Source: Narthecium ossifragum (taxonomy: Eukaryota > Streptophyta > Magnoliopsida > Dioscoreales > Nartheciaceae). From it: DNA of 64,000 bases. Below the pieces are notes generated by a model that had not been told where the DNA came from, did not search any database, and was given only the letters and a program-made list of their open reading frames with translations. Shown here in pieces: positions 32,641-44,509 of this stretch. Each line of letters starts with the position of its first letter. Within the stretch, counting starts at the first letter, position 1. The stretch spans positions 16,415,288 through 16,479,287 of the forward strand of contig OY986969.1 in NCBI GenBank assembly GCA_963920575.1. Reading direction: 5' to 3'. Made by a program: the position numbers and the translations under genes.

Positions 32641-33920
32641 TCAGTGCCCATTAACAGTGAAAATCTCATTCGTGTGAGGATTTCGGATTTCTACTGCACC
32701 ATGAGTGAATACGTTATTTATGATAAAAGGCCCGGACCATCTAGAACGCAATTTACCAGGGACAAGGCGCAATTTAGCATTGAAAAACCAAACTTTCTGC
32801 CCAACAAAAAAAGTCCTTCTCGAAATATGTTTATCATGAAATGCTTTTGTTTTGTATTTATAAATTTTGGAATTCAAATATGCCTCATTGCGAAATTTCT
32901 CAAGTTCACATAAACTAAGCTTCCTATGTGTTGTGACGGCATTGGTGTCAGTATTAAGCTTTTTAATGGCCCACATAGCTCGATGCTCTAATTCAACAGG
33001 TAAATGACAAGGCTTACCGAAAACTAATCGATATGGGGACATACCAATAGGCGTTTTATAAGCAGTCCTGTAAGCCCACAGTGCATCGTCTAGCTTTATG
33101 GCCCAATCTGTGCGGTCAATGCAAACATTTTTCTCTAAGATACGCTTTATTTCCCTATTAGAAAGTTCTACTCCGCCACTGGTTTGAGGATGGTAAGGGG
33201 TGGCTACCTTATGAGTAATAGAGTACTTTCTAAAAAGGGAAGCAAAATGTTAATTATTGAAATGAGAACCACCATCACTAATAATCGCACAAGGACAACC
33301 AAATCGAGAAAAGATATTACTTTGAAGAAATTTAACCACAACTTTATGATCATTCGACTTGGTTGCTATAGCTTATACCCATTTAGACACATAGTTAACA
33401 GCTACAAGAATATACTGAAAACCAAAGGAAGGTGGAAAGGGACCCATGAAATCAATGCCCTAAATGTCAAAAATATCGGCAACTAAGATCGGAGTTTGAG
33501 GCATCTCATTCCTACGAGAGATATTTCTAGTCTTTTGACACCTAATACAAGATTGGCAAAAATTATGAGCATCCTTAAAAATCGTAGGCCAATAAAAACC
33601 ACACTCCAAGACTTTTGCAGCGGTTTTCTTCCAAGAGAAGTGACCACCACATGCATAAGTATGACAAAAATTAAGAATATCATGAACCTCTAACTCATGC
33701 ACACACTTACGGATTACTTGATCAGAACAATGCTTAAATAACTCAAGGTCTTCCCATATATAGTATTTAATCTGAGAAAAGAATCTATCTGTAGTATTTT
33801 TAGACCAAGAGTCAGGAAACTTGCCGGAAACAAGATAGTTAACTATATGTGCATACCAAGGCCACGAAAGACGGGTCACCTGAAAGAGATGCTCATCGGG
33901 AAAGGACGTGTCAACAGGAG
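32641..33920 (-). pseudogene. Integrase of element I (frameshifted)
   Basis: Reading on the minus strand, 33920-33460 encodes the zinc module (FCHTYACGGHFSWKKTAAKV ... CQSCIRCQK). 33460-33040 should hold the DDE core but is split over frames, with recognisable [11 protein letters not shown] near its end. 33042-32641 encodes the C-terminal part ([35 protein letters not shown]) up to a stop after FTVNGH. The gene was cut from RNase H by solo LTR G at 33921. It is not functional. Confidence 0.85.
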
Positions 33921-34280
33921 TGATGAGTGCATGAAAGTGCACTCTAAATAGCCTTATAACCATCTCAATTGTTAGATTATTATCCTTAATCAACATATTT
34001 ATTACTATTTTTATATCTATATATTGCTTCACATGGTTGTTTGGAAAATGCAGGAAATTGGGGCTAAAAGAAGCTGAAAAGAGTATATAGATCAAATTCA
34101 AAAATTAATCTGTACTTGCTTATGAAGAACCAGATGATGTGCCATATATGGTTGGAAAGCTCTTGAAGTCTAGATTCTGTAGAATTTTACGGTTCAGGAT
34201 TCCGAGTTTTCTAGAGGAAGTTACGGGACTTTTAGTACCGATGGCGCAGTCTGAATGGCAGAACAGAAAATAAGCTGGAA

Positions 34281-34640
34281 GTCCGATCGATCCGCCGATC
34301 GATCGGACTACGCAGAAACGTGACAGAACATATATTTTTCAGCCATATAGGGTCCGATCGATCCCTCCATCCCTCCTATGGGGTCCGATCGATCCGACAA
34401 CCATAGTCCGATCGATTGGACTCGGAAATAGCCAAAAACAGCAGATTTTTACGCAACCGATCGATCCAACACCCATAGTCCGATCGATCGGACTTGGGAA
34501 TTAAAGTTTGACAGAACATATGCTTTCTAGAGGAACACGGTTCGATCGATCCATCCATCGATCGGACTCGGGAATAGCCAAAGACGGAGGATTTTTACGA
34601 AACCGATCGATCCGACACCCTGGGAGGGATCGATCCTACT
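34281..34640 (+). repeat. Paired GATCGATC palindrome array (G)
   Basis: Repeated facing pairs, for example GTCCGATCGATCC then GATCGATCGGAC at 34281-34308, interleaved with spacers TGACAGAACATAT and ATTTTTACG. Five or more pairs lie upstream of the TATA box at 34699. Confidence 0.85.
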
Positions 34641-34698
34641 TTCCCAGTGAAGAAAATCAACGGTTTATATCTAATCCGTGGATGGAGACACTTGGGCC

Positions 34699-34706
34699 TA
34701 TAAATA
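34699..34706 (+). promoter_or_regulatory. TATA box of G
   Basis: TATAAATA in the context GGCCTATAAATATGACTC. Confidence 0.6.
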
Positions 34707-35522
34707 TGACTCTTTTTAGGGTTTGAGGGGGACTTTTTGGCAGCGTTTGGAGGCGAGGAGAAGGGTTCCAGGCTTGATTTTCTTTTCTTATTTCTTCTTT
34801 ATTTCTTCATTAGTTTTGTTGCCCTCATGGTGAACATGAGTGGCTAGTTTCTTTTCTAAGGTATCAATATAGCCCTAACTGAATCATTCTATGTTATTGG
34901 ATCATGATTATTTTATCAGTTTATTTTTCTTGTTTCATTCATTATTATAACTGAGATCTTAAATACCTTTATCTGGCCAATAGAAGTATTATAGATTGTT
35001 TCATGTGAGATTGGGCGAGGGTTCATTCCCTAATCTTGCAGGATCTATGAATGAATGAGTTTATGTCGAGGCCGGGTTCAAGCTAAGAGTATTCTTGGTT
35101 CATGATTGTTCTTCAGAGCTTAATGGATTCTTGATTAACACCTAGTTATGGGTTCATTAGCTAAGGTTAATTGAGGGTACTTGGTGAAGACCGTGGCCGA
35201 ACGGATCATCATAGTGGAAGAACGAGCCCTTGAAATTAAACTGAGATCTTGATTGATTCAATGCATAGAATGAGGATGTTATGGTGAAATCGGAACCTTA
35301 GTATTCATCCATCATATTTCTATCGTTTTCTTATTTCGTTATTAGATCTTCTTATCTCAATACTTCATATCTCTTATTTTCCCTTCCTTATTTTCTTTCT
35401 TTTCTGTTCTTTAGCGTTTCACTCTAATAATCTTTACAAATCTCTGTGGGTACGATACTCGTCTTGCTATTATACTGATTACACCGATTCGTATACTTGC
35501 GAGATACAAAATTTATTCATCA

Positions 35523-37628
35523 AGGAGTGTTATCAAGAATATGTTCCAAAGGTAGGCGAGACAAGTGATCAGCAACTACATTTTCTGAACCGTTCTTATC
35601 CCTAATTTCTAGATCAAATTCTTGTAAAAGCAAGATCCAGCGAATCAGTCTAGGCTTGGCATCATTTTTAGCTAAAAGATATCGCAGAGCTGCATGATCT
35701 GTATAGATAAGGATTTTGGAACCTAAGAGATAAGAACGGAACTTTTCCAATCCAAAGATTATTGCTAATAATTCCTTCTCAGTAGTCGTATAATTTAATT
35801 GAGATTCAGAGAGGGTCTTACTAGCATAATAGATCACATGTGAAATTTTATTTACTCGCTGTCCTAACACAGCTCCAATGGCAGAATCAGAGGCATCGCA
35901 CATCACTTCAAAAGGTAGGGAATAATCAGGTGCATGAACGATAGGTGCAGTAGACAGTAAATCACGAATGGTCTTGAAAGCAGTCAAACACGCATCATTG
36001 AAGACAAAGGGAACATCCTTGGCTAGTAATTCACATAAGGGTCGTGAAATTTTAAAAAAATCTTTGATGAAACGACGGTAAAATCCAACATGACCTAGAA
36101 AAGAGCGAATCTGATGCACAGAAGTCGGTGGATGTAATTTAGAAATTAACTCAACTTTAGCCCTATCAACCTCTATACAACGTTTTGAAACAATGTGCCC
36201 TAACACGATTCCTTCTTGAACCATGAAGTGACTCTTTTCCCAACTAAGAACAAGATTGGTTTCAATGCATCGATCAAGAACTTTAGAGAGATTGTCTAAA
36301 CAAGATTCAAAAGAATTTTCAAACACAGAAAAATCATCCATAAAGACTTCAAGAAATTTATCAATCATGTCAGAGAAGATGGCCATCATACACCTTTGAA
36401 ATGTCGGAGGTGCATTACAAAGACCAAAAGGCATCCTACGATAAGCAAAAGTACCGAAAGGGCAAGTAAAAGTTGTCTTCTCTTGATCTTGAGGATCAAC
36501 TGCAACTTGGTTATACCCAGAATATCCATCTAGAAAACAATAATAACTCTGGCCGAAAAGTCTTTCTAAGATTTGATCAATGAAAGGCAGAGGGAAGTGA
36601 TCTTTTCTAGTCAGAGCATTAAGTTTCCTATAATCAATACAAACACGCCATCCCGTGGTCTGGCGCATCGGGATCCGCTCTCCTTTATCATTTTCTACTA
36701 CGGTTAGACCGGATTTCTTAGGGACAACTTGCGTAGGGCTGACCCACTGGCTATCATAAATTGGATAAATAATACCGGCATCTAAAAGTTTCACCACTTC
36801 TTTCTTCACTACCTCTTTCATATTCGGATTCAGACGGCGTTGCATTTCCCTAACAGTTTTAGACTCATCCTCTAAGTGAATCTTATGCATACAAATCGAG
36901 GGATCAATACCTTTCAAATCAGCGACGGTCCAACCTATTGCTTTCCTATGATCCTTAAGAACATTAACAAGTTGACTCTCCTGGTCAAAAGATAAAGATG
37001 AAGAAATGATAACGGGAAGAGTAGAGTTTAATCCAAGGAAAACATATTTTAGAGTTTTAGGTAGGAATTTAAGTTCAAGTTCAGGTGGTGACTCCAGTGA
37101 GGTAGGAGCAGGAGTTGATGAGAGTGATGGAAGGGGTTCAACAACCTAGGAGACGGTCTCTCGGCCATTTCCAGAATCATGACCGACCAGTCGCTCAGGT
37201 GTCCGATCGGTCGGATCTGGAGCGACCGGTCGCTCAGGAGGCCGATCGGTCGGTCCAGAATCCATTTGTGTTCCAATATCATCTAAATCATATTCATGCA
37301 GAATAGCAGTCAATCCATCATTATATAATTTCATGTCATAATCATCATGATTAGAATCATATTCACTCACAATTTCAGACAATTTATCGGTTATCATAGA
37401 ATGAGATTTATCATCAATACATTCTGTCAAAATATCAACATTATAACATTCATCATTATCAGGCTCAGGCAAACATGCAGTTTTAAAAATATTCAATTTA
37501 ACATGCATGTGACCAAAAGAAACATCCATCACCCCAGTTCTACAATTTATGCAGGCATTAGCAGTGGCCAAAAAGGGACGTCCTAGGATAATGGATACAG
37601 TCTTTTTGCAGTGGACAGCAGGTTCCAT
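35523..37628 (-). pseudogene. Protease end, reverse transcriptase and RNase H of I
   Basis: The frame from 37628 down to 35523 is the same throughout, broken only by one TAG stop at 37146-37148. 37628-37560 holds the protease tail (ILGRPFLATA). A linker follows, with TDRPPERPVA repeats. From about 36917: RT with [46 protein letters not shown] and the catalytic FMDDFS, then RNase H with [32 protein letters not shown] and VVADHLSRL. All catalytic residues I can place are present. This is the only near-complete reverse transcriptase in the window. It belongs to the Athila lineage by these motifs. Confidence 0.88.
37180..37262 (-). repeat. Palindrome array inside the protease-RT linker
   Basis: CCGATCGGTCGG, GCGACCGGTCGC and CCGATCGGTCGG sites in facing order lie in the coding linker and are read in frame as TDRPPERPVA/TDRTPERLVG repeats. 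It is the same style of array as in the LTRs, but here within a protein-coding segment. Confidence 0.7.
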
Positions 37629-39322
37629 GTCTAAGACAAAAAAAGTCCACAGGAAAGAAGAAATTATCCACTTTGACTAAAACATCTTCTAAGATAACTC
37701 TAGGTGTCTTAATGGACCTATCAGCTAATTGCAAAATCACAGGTGTCGGTTTAAGTTCTCCCATCCCAAATTCCTTATACAGGTAATAAGGCATAAGGTT
37801 AACACTAGCACCTAAGTCAAGTAGAGCACCATCTATATGGTAGTCTCCTATACAACAAGGTATGGTAGGGGTACCAGGATCTTTTAGTTTGGGAGGTGTA
37901 TCATGTTTCAAAATTGAACTAACCTGCTCAGTGAGGAAGATCTTTTTAGACACTTTGGATTTAGCCTGGCGTTTATGGGTACACAGATCCTTAAGAAACT
38001 TGGCATAGGAAGGAATATGTTTAATGGCATCAAGCAGAGGAATGTTGATGTTGACTTGCTTAAAGGTTTCAAGGATTTCTTCGGCAGTTTTTCGAGCTTT
38101 TATGGTGGAAGAAGGATCCTTAAGAGCTGTTGGAAAAGGAACTTTAGGAATATATTTATCTGGATCAAGCTCTCTAGAATCTGATGGGCCAATATCAGGT
38201 GAAAAACAAGAATCATCTTGGGATGGCTGATTGATCATCGGATCGGGTGTTTGATCATCCAAATTGACTGGTTCACCTATTTGATTATCCACTCATCCAA
38301 ATTGACTGGTTCACCTATTTGATTATCCACTGTTTTGCCACTTCTAAGGGTCACAACGGCTTTGGCACTGTCGAAGTTTTGGCTTTCTACATAGTGCTGG
38401 CCTCTTGGGTTGGTGACAGATTGACTTGGCAAATGACCTTCCTCTCTTTTGGCTATAGTGTTAGAAAGTTGGCCCAGTGAGTTCTCAAGTTTAGCAATGG
38501 ATTGGGTATTGGAATTACACTGGTTCTATATTCTAGAAACATAGTTCTGAATTTTAGAGACTTCACACGTCAAATCACTTCTTATGCCACTAATGTTTGA
38601 ATTGATGTTGTTATTCATGGCAGTCATAGCCGAAAGGAGGGAACTTAAAGTTGGTTCAGAAGTGGATTGGGTTTGAGAGGCTAAAGTTGATTGCGGAGGG
38701 TACCCAAGATTTGGATCTGCAGAAGGTTTAGGTGGGTACTTAAAAACAGAAGGATTGGTTGTGTAGCTTTGCCCTGGAAAATTACTTGATTGTTGTGGCT
38801 TCCAACTAAAATTAGGATGATTTCTCCAACCTGGATTATAGGTATTCGAATAAGGGTTGTTTTGAGGTTTGGCAAAACCATAAGTTGCTTTAGCTTGTTC
38901 CTGAACAAAGTCAGGGAAATTGGGGGCCAGATGACAATCAGTGATATGGTGATCAGAATTAAGGCAAAGGGCATAGGTTTCAAGAGAAGTGTTAGGCAAT
39001 TGTTGAGCAAAAGATTGGCCTGTTTTCAACTGGTTTAAGTCTTTAGTTAGGAGGGCTACTTGTGCGGAGAGACATTGGAATTCAGAAATTTCATGAATTC
39101 CCCGAGAATTACGAACAGTGGTAGACCGACTCCTAGAGACTTAGGCATTGTGTTGTGAATTTTCAGCAAGATTATCATACATTTCCCAAAGGGCAGTCCA
39201 TGGCTTACTAAGAACAACACCCCCGCAGCAGGCTTTGACCATTGCTCTATAACGATCATTAAGACCATTATAGAATGAATGGGCTAACTGCCACTCAGGT
39301 ACCTCATGATGGGGACACTCTC
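37629..39322 (-). pseudogene. Gag and protease of I
   Basis: Pieces on the minus strand: gag tail with CALCLNSDHHITDCHLAP (zinc-knuckle-like) and NPYSNTYNPGWRNHPNFSW (38526-39029), LSSLLSAMTAMNNN, then the protease ALLDLGASVNLMPYYLY near 37790-37840. A frameshift at a run of seven A bases (T on the coding strand) near 37640 separates the protease active site from its tail. A 38-bp tandem duplication at 38256-38331 also shifts the frame. The gag N-terminus is missing because LTR F begins at 39323 and the far side was deleted. Confidence 0.82.
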
Positions 39323-42300
39323 TGTCGCGCCCCGACCCGCGGAAGCCCAACCGGGCCGGGCGACGCGAACCGGAACCTATCTAAATGCGGAAATAAAGGC
39401 GAGGGGTTCCCTCTAACTTACTGATTTCACAATTCATAAGCACCCCAGAATATTACAACAAATTTAAACCTCAACATATATAATATAATAATCCAAAACC
39501 TCAAAGGGGTTTACAACAGTTTATACATCATACTCCCGTAGGAGACTAACTATAACAAAAACTGTAGAAAGATAATCACCAATCCTCAGACCCCGCCAGA
39601 CGCCGCCGCGCCACCAAACACCTGCCCGGTAGGGGCTACTGAAGAAGAGCTGGCGCCGGCACCTGCAAAACGCAGCCCGGGTAGGAGTGAGCATAAAGCT
39701 CAGTAGGGTTCTACACTACGTTACACAGAAGGAAGGGAAACACAAAAGTGTCGCCCTCAAGTAAAACCTGGGTGTACACAGGGGTCCCATAACCCCACCG
39801 CGTGTCCCTGAGGCCCACGATCATGGTCTTCCAGCCGAGCTGGTCACATGTCTGGTCGCACTCAATAGCAGGAAACAACACTGCTGGCCCACAAGCAGGT
39901 ACCAGCACTGCAGGAGGGAAATTGCACCGCTAAGTAGGCAACCCCTCTACTCAAGGGTCAACACAGTGGAACACCGGCTACACCTCAGCATCCGACTTAA
40001 GGCCGACACGACCTCTATAATCACCAAACAACATGTGTACCAGTCATCTAAGCCTATCATCAAGTTTGACTGGACACCACAATTCGAACCTGGACCAAGC
40101 TACCCAACCCCGGTCCTAGGGCTAAATCCGAGCTTCCAGCCTCGGGACGGCGATCCACAAATCACCCACGCCCTAACCATGCAACTAATGCACAACAGAG
40201 AATGCATGCTATAAACATACACAAGCAAGAGGAAATAGGCATGCAATAGTATGTCAAGGCATCATACAAGTCCAACAGGATCACTGACGAGGTACTACCA
40301 ACCGCTGCCAGCCGATCCACAGCGGGTCCCGGCATTATGACGGTACCACGACCGTCAACCGCGGACTCCTGCAACGGGAAGCAACCCCGAAAACTTCGAT
40401 GAACAGTAAAAATATATTATTATAATCCGAGCTTATAATATCTTATTCAAAACACCAAAATGTTCTCTACAAGATGCTAGTTGACCCCGTCGATCCGACG
40501 TCCAAACGACGTCGGATTCAAGATCCAACTTAGAAACCAGTAGATCTATAAGGATGGATCAACCTATCCAAAATCCAGGATCATCCAACGGTTGGATTAA
40601 CAGGAAAACATTACTCAAAATGGCTAATCAAAACTCCATAAAAACTCCATCAGCCAGCCTTGGGATCGATCCGGGGCATTGGGATCGATCCCAAGCTCAT
40701 ACCGGTTTCAGACCAGCCTCATCGCATGCCACGAGGAAAATCACCAAAAATTGTAGGAAAATCGTAAAAATAAACACTAAGATGACATGGAAAGCTAACG
40801 AAGAGATCTACAACTCTTATGTTTTTCATAAGCCAAGATCATACACATACAAGCCGGAAAACCCGCTGCAAGCCAGCTGTTCTTCAAGAACAGCAGAAAA
40901 CCGGAAATTCCGAGATTAATCATGTATAAATCCTACTCAAATCTCAACCAAAGATCATGAAACTTATATCAGTAATTCTAATAGATAATATGCATCCCAC
41001 AGCACAATTTCATCAAGATCTAACGGCTAGATCTAACTAAACCCATTAATTAACTCATGTAGGTAGAACACCTACCGAACAGCGCTAAACCTCGGTTGAT
41101 TCCCCGCTAATCGGTCACCAACAAGGTTCCAAACCACTTCAGGGATCTTCCTCTCGTCGCCACGGATCCAACAAGCTTTAGAACGCCCAAAACAGTGGCC
41201 GGAGGAGGGAGAACGGAGGAGAAGAAGATGGGCTGCCGGAAGAAAAACAGAGCAAAACAGAACCGGGAAGAAGACAGAAAGAAGGGAGAAGAAGAGAAGG
41301 AAGAAGAGGAAGAGAAGAGAAGGAGAAGGTAGGGGAAGGCCGGGGAAGGTCGGGGAAGGTCGGGGAAGGTGAAGGAGAGGACCTCTCCTTTGACAACGGA
41401 GAGCAACGGCCACGGCCGTCCTCGCAAACCCAACTGCCCAACCTGCTCTGCCAACGAGTCCGATCGATCGCTCCGAGGAGCGATCGATCGCTCAAGGGCC
41501 GTAAGCTGCCCAAAAGCAAGCTTCAGCGCGCCAGAGCTGGGATCTTCCGATCCCAGGTCCACCTAACCATTCTAATCAAGCACTAACACAAACAAGATCA
41601 GTGTGTGCACACGCGGGTGTGAAACAAACTGTAACACCCCGGCCCTCCACTGGGCCCCGGCCCGCGGGCTCCCGGTCCGACCAGGATCCACCCGAGGGCC
41701 CCACCCGACACAATATTGTCCGCTTTTCGCTCACCGCAGAAATATGGGAAAACTTCCCAGTAGGTCACCCATCGTGTGACTACTCCAGGTCGAGTACGCT
41801 TAACCATGGAGTTTTTCTGACGGATCACTGTCAGCACGGCTTTAAAACGTGTGTTTATTAAGGGCTTACTATATACTTATATCGAACCCCGGACCATACC
41901 CAGGCATTGTGGGATTGCTTACCCGGCTACCCGACTCAGCCCCGCCCTCCAGGCGCAGGCATCTTGTCGCTCCGGTAGATCCAGCCGGAAATTGTGCCAT
42001 CGAGGACGCTGGGCTCCCAAGGTGGGTGGATTGTGAGGCCCGCTGGGTCTACCGTGGGACAAGATGCCTTTGCCTGGAGGGCGAGGCTGAGTCGGGTAGT
42101 CAGGTAAGCAATCCCACAACGCCTGGGTATGATCCGGGGTTCGATATAAGTATATAGTATGCCCTTAATAGACACAACGCGTTTTAAAGCCGTGCTGGCA
42201 GTGATCCGCCAGAAAACTCCAAGGTTAAGCGTGCTTGCCTTGGAGCGGTCCCGGGATGGGTGACCTACTGGGAAGTTTTCCCAGGTTTCTGCGGTGAGCC

Positions 42301-42495
42301 AAAAGCGGACAATATTGTGTCGGGTGGGGCTCTCGGGTGGATCCGGGTCGGACCGGGAGCCCGTGGGGCGGGGCCCAGTGGAGGGCCGGGGTGGTACACA
42401 AACCAACAAGGCGCAATTTACCAAATTGCCCTTGCGGTCCACAACGAGCCACGGGCCCGACCCAGGCGGTCGACCCAGAAATAGAGGGACAGGTC
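39323..42495 (-). mobile_element. LTR F, Tekay-like, right end clipped
   Basis: On the plus strand it starts TGTCGCGCCCCGACCC (its 3' end, as the element is reversed) and runs to GGGACAGGTC at 42495. The last six or so bases expected by comparison with L (50197) are missing, and it joins the leader of I directly. Without K it is about 2.4 kb, like L. The left TSD cannot be matched because of the right-end deletion. It is probably a solo LTR. The conserved hairpin is at 40126-40148; a facing pair of GATCGATC sites occurs at about 40672-40703, another near 41460-41492. Confidence 0.85.
41630..42398. mobile_element. Palindromic insertion K with 5S rRNA-derived arms
   Basis: A 769-bp insertion with TSD CAAAC (41625-41629 and 42399-42403), beginning TGTAACACCCCGGCC and ending GGCCGGGGTGGTACA. 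The whole insertion is one inverted repeat: the arms match across a centre near 42014, including the middle part. Each arm carries sequence related to the 3' half of 5S rRNA: on the plus strand at 42214-42280 (GTTAAGCGTGCTTG ... GGATGGGTGACCTACTGGG) and on the minus strand at about 41747-41815. 5-bp TSD and TG..CA ends suggest LTR-type integration, and 5S in an LTR is known for Cassandra elements. A fully palindromic form is unusual. No coding capacity. Confidence 0.85.
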
Positions 42496-43052
42496 TAGCT
42501 GCTCGAAGTATGGCCTCTATTTCTAGATCCAAAGGTTCCAACGGATTATGTAGGGATCGTCTGGCTTGCATGCAAGATCACACCAAAAAGAGAAAAAGAA
42601 AACAGAATATTCGAATTAGAGGAGAAAATCCGAAAAACAAAGATTGAAAGGAAAAAGTTTTAAGGAAATAAAACTAACCTTACTGCGCTCACGGTTGATC
42701 TCACGGTTGATCTCGCGGTCGACCATAGATTTCTCGCGGTCGACCATGGATGGCTCGCGGTCGACCGTGGAAATATGTAACCTTACTTGAAAACGCGATG
42801 GTCGATCCTCGTATCGACCCTGCGAAGCTTTTTCCGTGACAGAGAACGACGATCGATCCGACGGTCGATGTAGCGGTCGACCGTCCGTATGCTTCAAGGC
42901 AAAATCATTCTAATGCTACAAAAATTCAAGCAAATTGTCAAAAAAATTGTAAAAATTGTAAAATAAAGTAGATAAAAATAAAAATCTAACTATGCTTAGA
43001 AAAAGAGTTAAGAGAAAATTAAATCGATACTCCGTTGTAAATCAGAAAATCT
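42496..43052 (-). other. Leader of element I
   Basis: Non-coding sequence between the primer site and the deletion next to LTR F. It contains the palindrome array at about 42690-42890 (GGTCGACC, GGTCGATC, GATCGATCC) with the spacer TTTTTCCGTGACAGAGAACG. Confidence 0.75.
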
Positions 43053-43069
43053 CCCCGGCAACGACGCCA
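43053..43069 (-). other. Primer-binding site of I, tRNA-Asp
   Basis: On the minus strand TGGCGTCGTTGCCGGGG. It has one mismatch to the tRNA-Asp complement and lies five bases inside LTR1. Confidence 0.85.
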
Positions 43070-43074
43070 AAAAT

Positions 43075-44509
43075 TGATCGCTCGCAAACGTCGTCGTTAA
43101 AACGGATGCAAAACGCAATTTAGAAATTTGTAAACCTTTCTTTCAACACTAAATTAATAAGATAGAATAATGGTGAAATACGGGATCGGTGCTCAGGGAA
43201 AACTTTGACTAACAAAGAAACATCAGAATTAACTCTCAACACTCTAGTCTTACATCGAAGAAGGATTGATTTGGGTTTTAGAAACGGATTAATTAAAACT
43301 AATTAAGAAAGCGATTAGCGAAATTGGAATAGATTAATGAGAGAAAACCTAGGGATTACTCAATCCACTTTAGTTTCACTTCCTGTATTCTCTAGTTATC
43401 CTCTTGTTTTCTTATCTCGACATTATGGATTCACAGCTTCTTAAGCTTATATGAATCCCTAGAATAATGTGATTGCTTCCCTAAGGCATAACCTATCTAA
43501 ACTTAGCATAGATTATCTTCGAACTTAATCTGAGTACAACCTATCTTCATCTAGCATAGATTATCTCAAAGGCAAACACAAAAGCAACATGAAAACCATC
43601 CTACGAATCTCTACCATCAAGCACAGCAATCAAGTAGGTTTGAATGTACGTCAAGGAACTCTGTTCCCACAACTCTTTATAAAATAAAACCATATTCATA
43701 GGATCATGTCTTTGAAAAGATAACAATAATCAAACTAGAAAATACAAAAAAGATCTACTAAAGCTTCATGAGATCCCTAAGTACAGAATTAGCTACTCAT
43801 CTTTGTGATGGAAGCCTTAGATTCGATGAAGAACGATTGGGATCCACGTTGTAGCTCCATCTTCTCCATAGAATCCTCCAAACCCTAGTTCTCTCTTTTC
43901 TCCCTATGGGGACCTCCAATTTTCGGCCAGCAAACACCTTATTATAGGTGTATTCCCGGAATTAGGATTTTGGGTTGAGTTGGACCTCAAGTGCAACTCG
44001 GATTTCCTAGTTTAAGTCTGACAGCCTCTTCCGGTCGCGACTGGGTTCAACCCGTCCGGAATTTGGAAATGTGCACAACATGAACGATGTAGATTAGGAA
44101 GTTTTCTGTCCTGTTCTGAAGATTTGACATTATTTGAACTTATCGGGAATATTTTACGAATATTCTCCTGAGCGTCGACGGACCAGTCTCCCAGCATCTG
44201 TTTATCTTCATATTCTTGAAAACTGCTATTAATGTGCCCAGAATCTTGCGAAGTGTCCAACATGAAAGTTGTTCATCTTGAAGTCTTCTATAAGTCCTCA
44301 AAATTTCAGGAATTTAGGATTTATCTGGAGAATTTGATGAATTTTTTTTCAAACTGACAGCAGAGCAGCGTAATTTCCACATATTAGTCCTTTTCTAACT
44401 TGAATCTTCATTAAACCTGAAATCAATTAACAAATTATCAAATACAAACACTCTCGAGCTAACAAATGTAAATTAAGGGGTTTAAGTATGAATATTTAGT
44501 GACTCATCA
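43075..44509 (-). repeat. LTR1 (5' LTR) of I
   Basis: A 1435-bp LTR, near-identical to LTR2. It carries the outer right end beside TSD TTCGC. Confidence 0.9.

Larger units (their letters stand above)
33921..35522 (+). mobile_element. Solo LTR G
   Basis: The TSD AGGAG lies at 33916-33920 and 35523-35527. The 1602-bp LTR runs TGATGAGTGC to TTCATCA with no internal region. Its U3 has a strong GATCGATC array (34281-34640) like J, while its U5 is like A and C. It splits the pol gene of element I between RNase H and the integrase zinc module. Confidence 0.9.
27707..44509 (-). mobile_element. Athila-like element I with three LTR copies
   Basis: The TSD TTCGC lies at 27702-27706 and 44510-44514. 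On the minus strand: LTR1 (43075-44509), primer site, leader, gag, protease, RT-RNase H, integrase, long 3' region, polypurine tract, LTR2 (28480-29907), a second primer site and leader (27935-28479), then a shortened LTR3 (27707-27934). The outer ends carry the TSD, so the tandem structure belongs to a single locus and probably arose by unequal recombination followed by deletion. G, F and K are nested inside. The domain order protease, RT, RNase H, integrase confirms Ty3/gypsy; RT motifs fit the Athila lineage. Confidence 0.9.

Noticed and set aside
42214..42280. 5S rRNA gene
   Set aside because: Only the 3' half of 5S is recognisable, with several changes, and it lies inside the palindromic insertion K in two opposed copies. 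It is derived sequence, not an rRNA gene.
41919..42571. Proline/arginine-rich frames across K
   Set aside because: They arise from the GC-rich palindrome and run through the insertion edge into LTR F.
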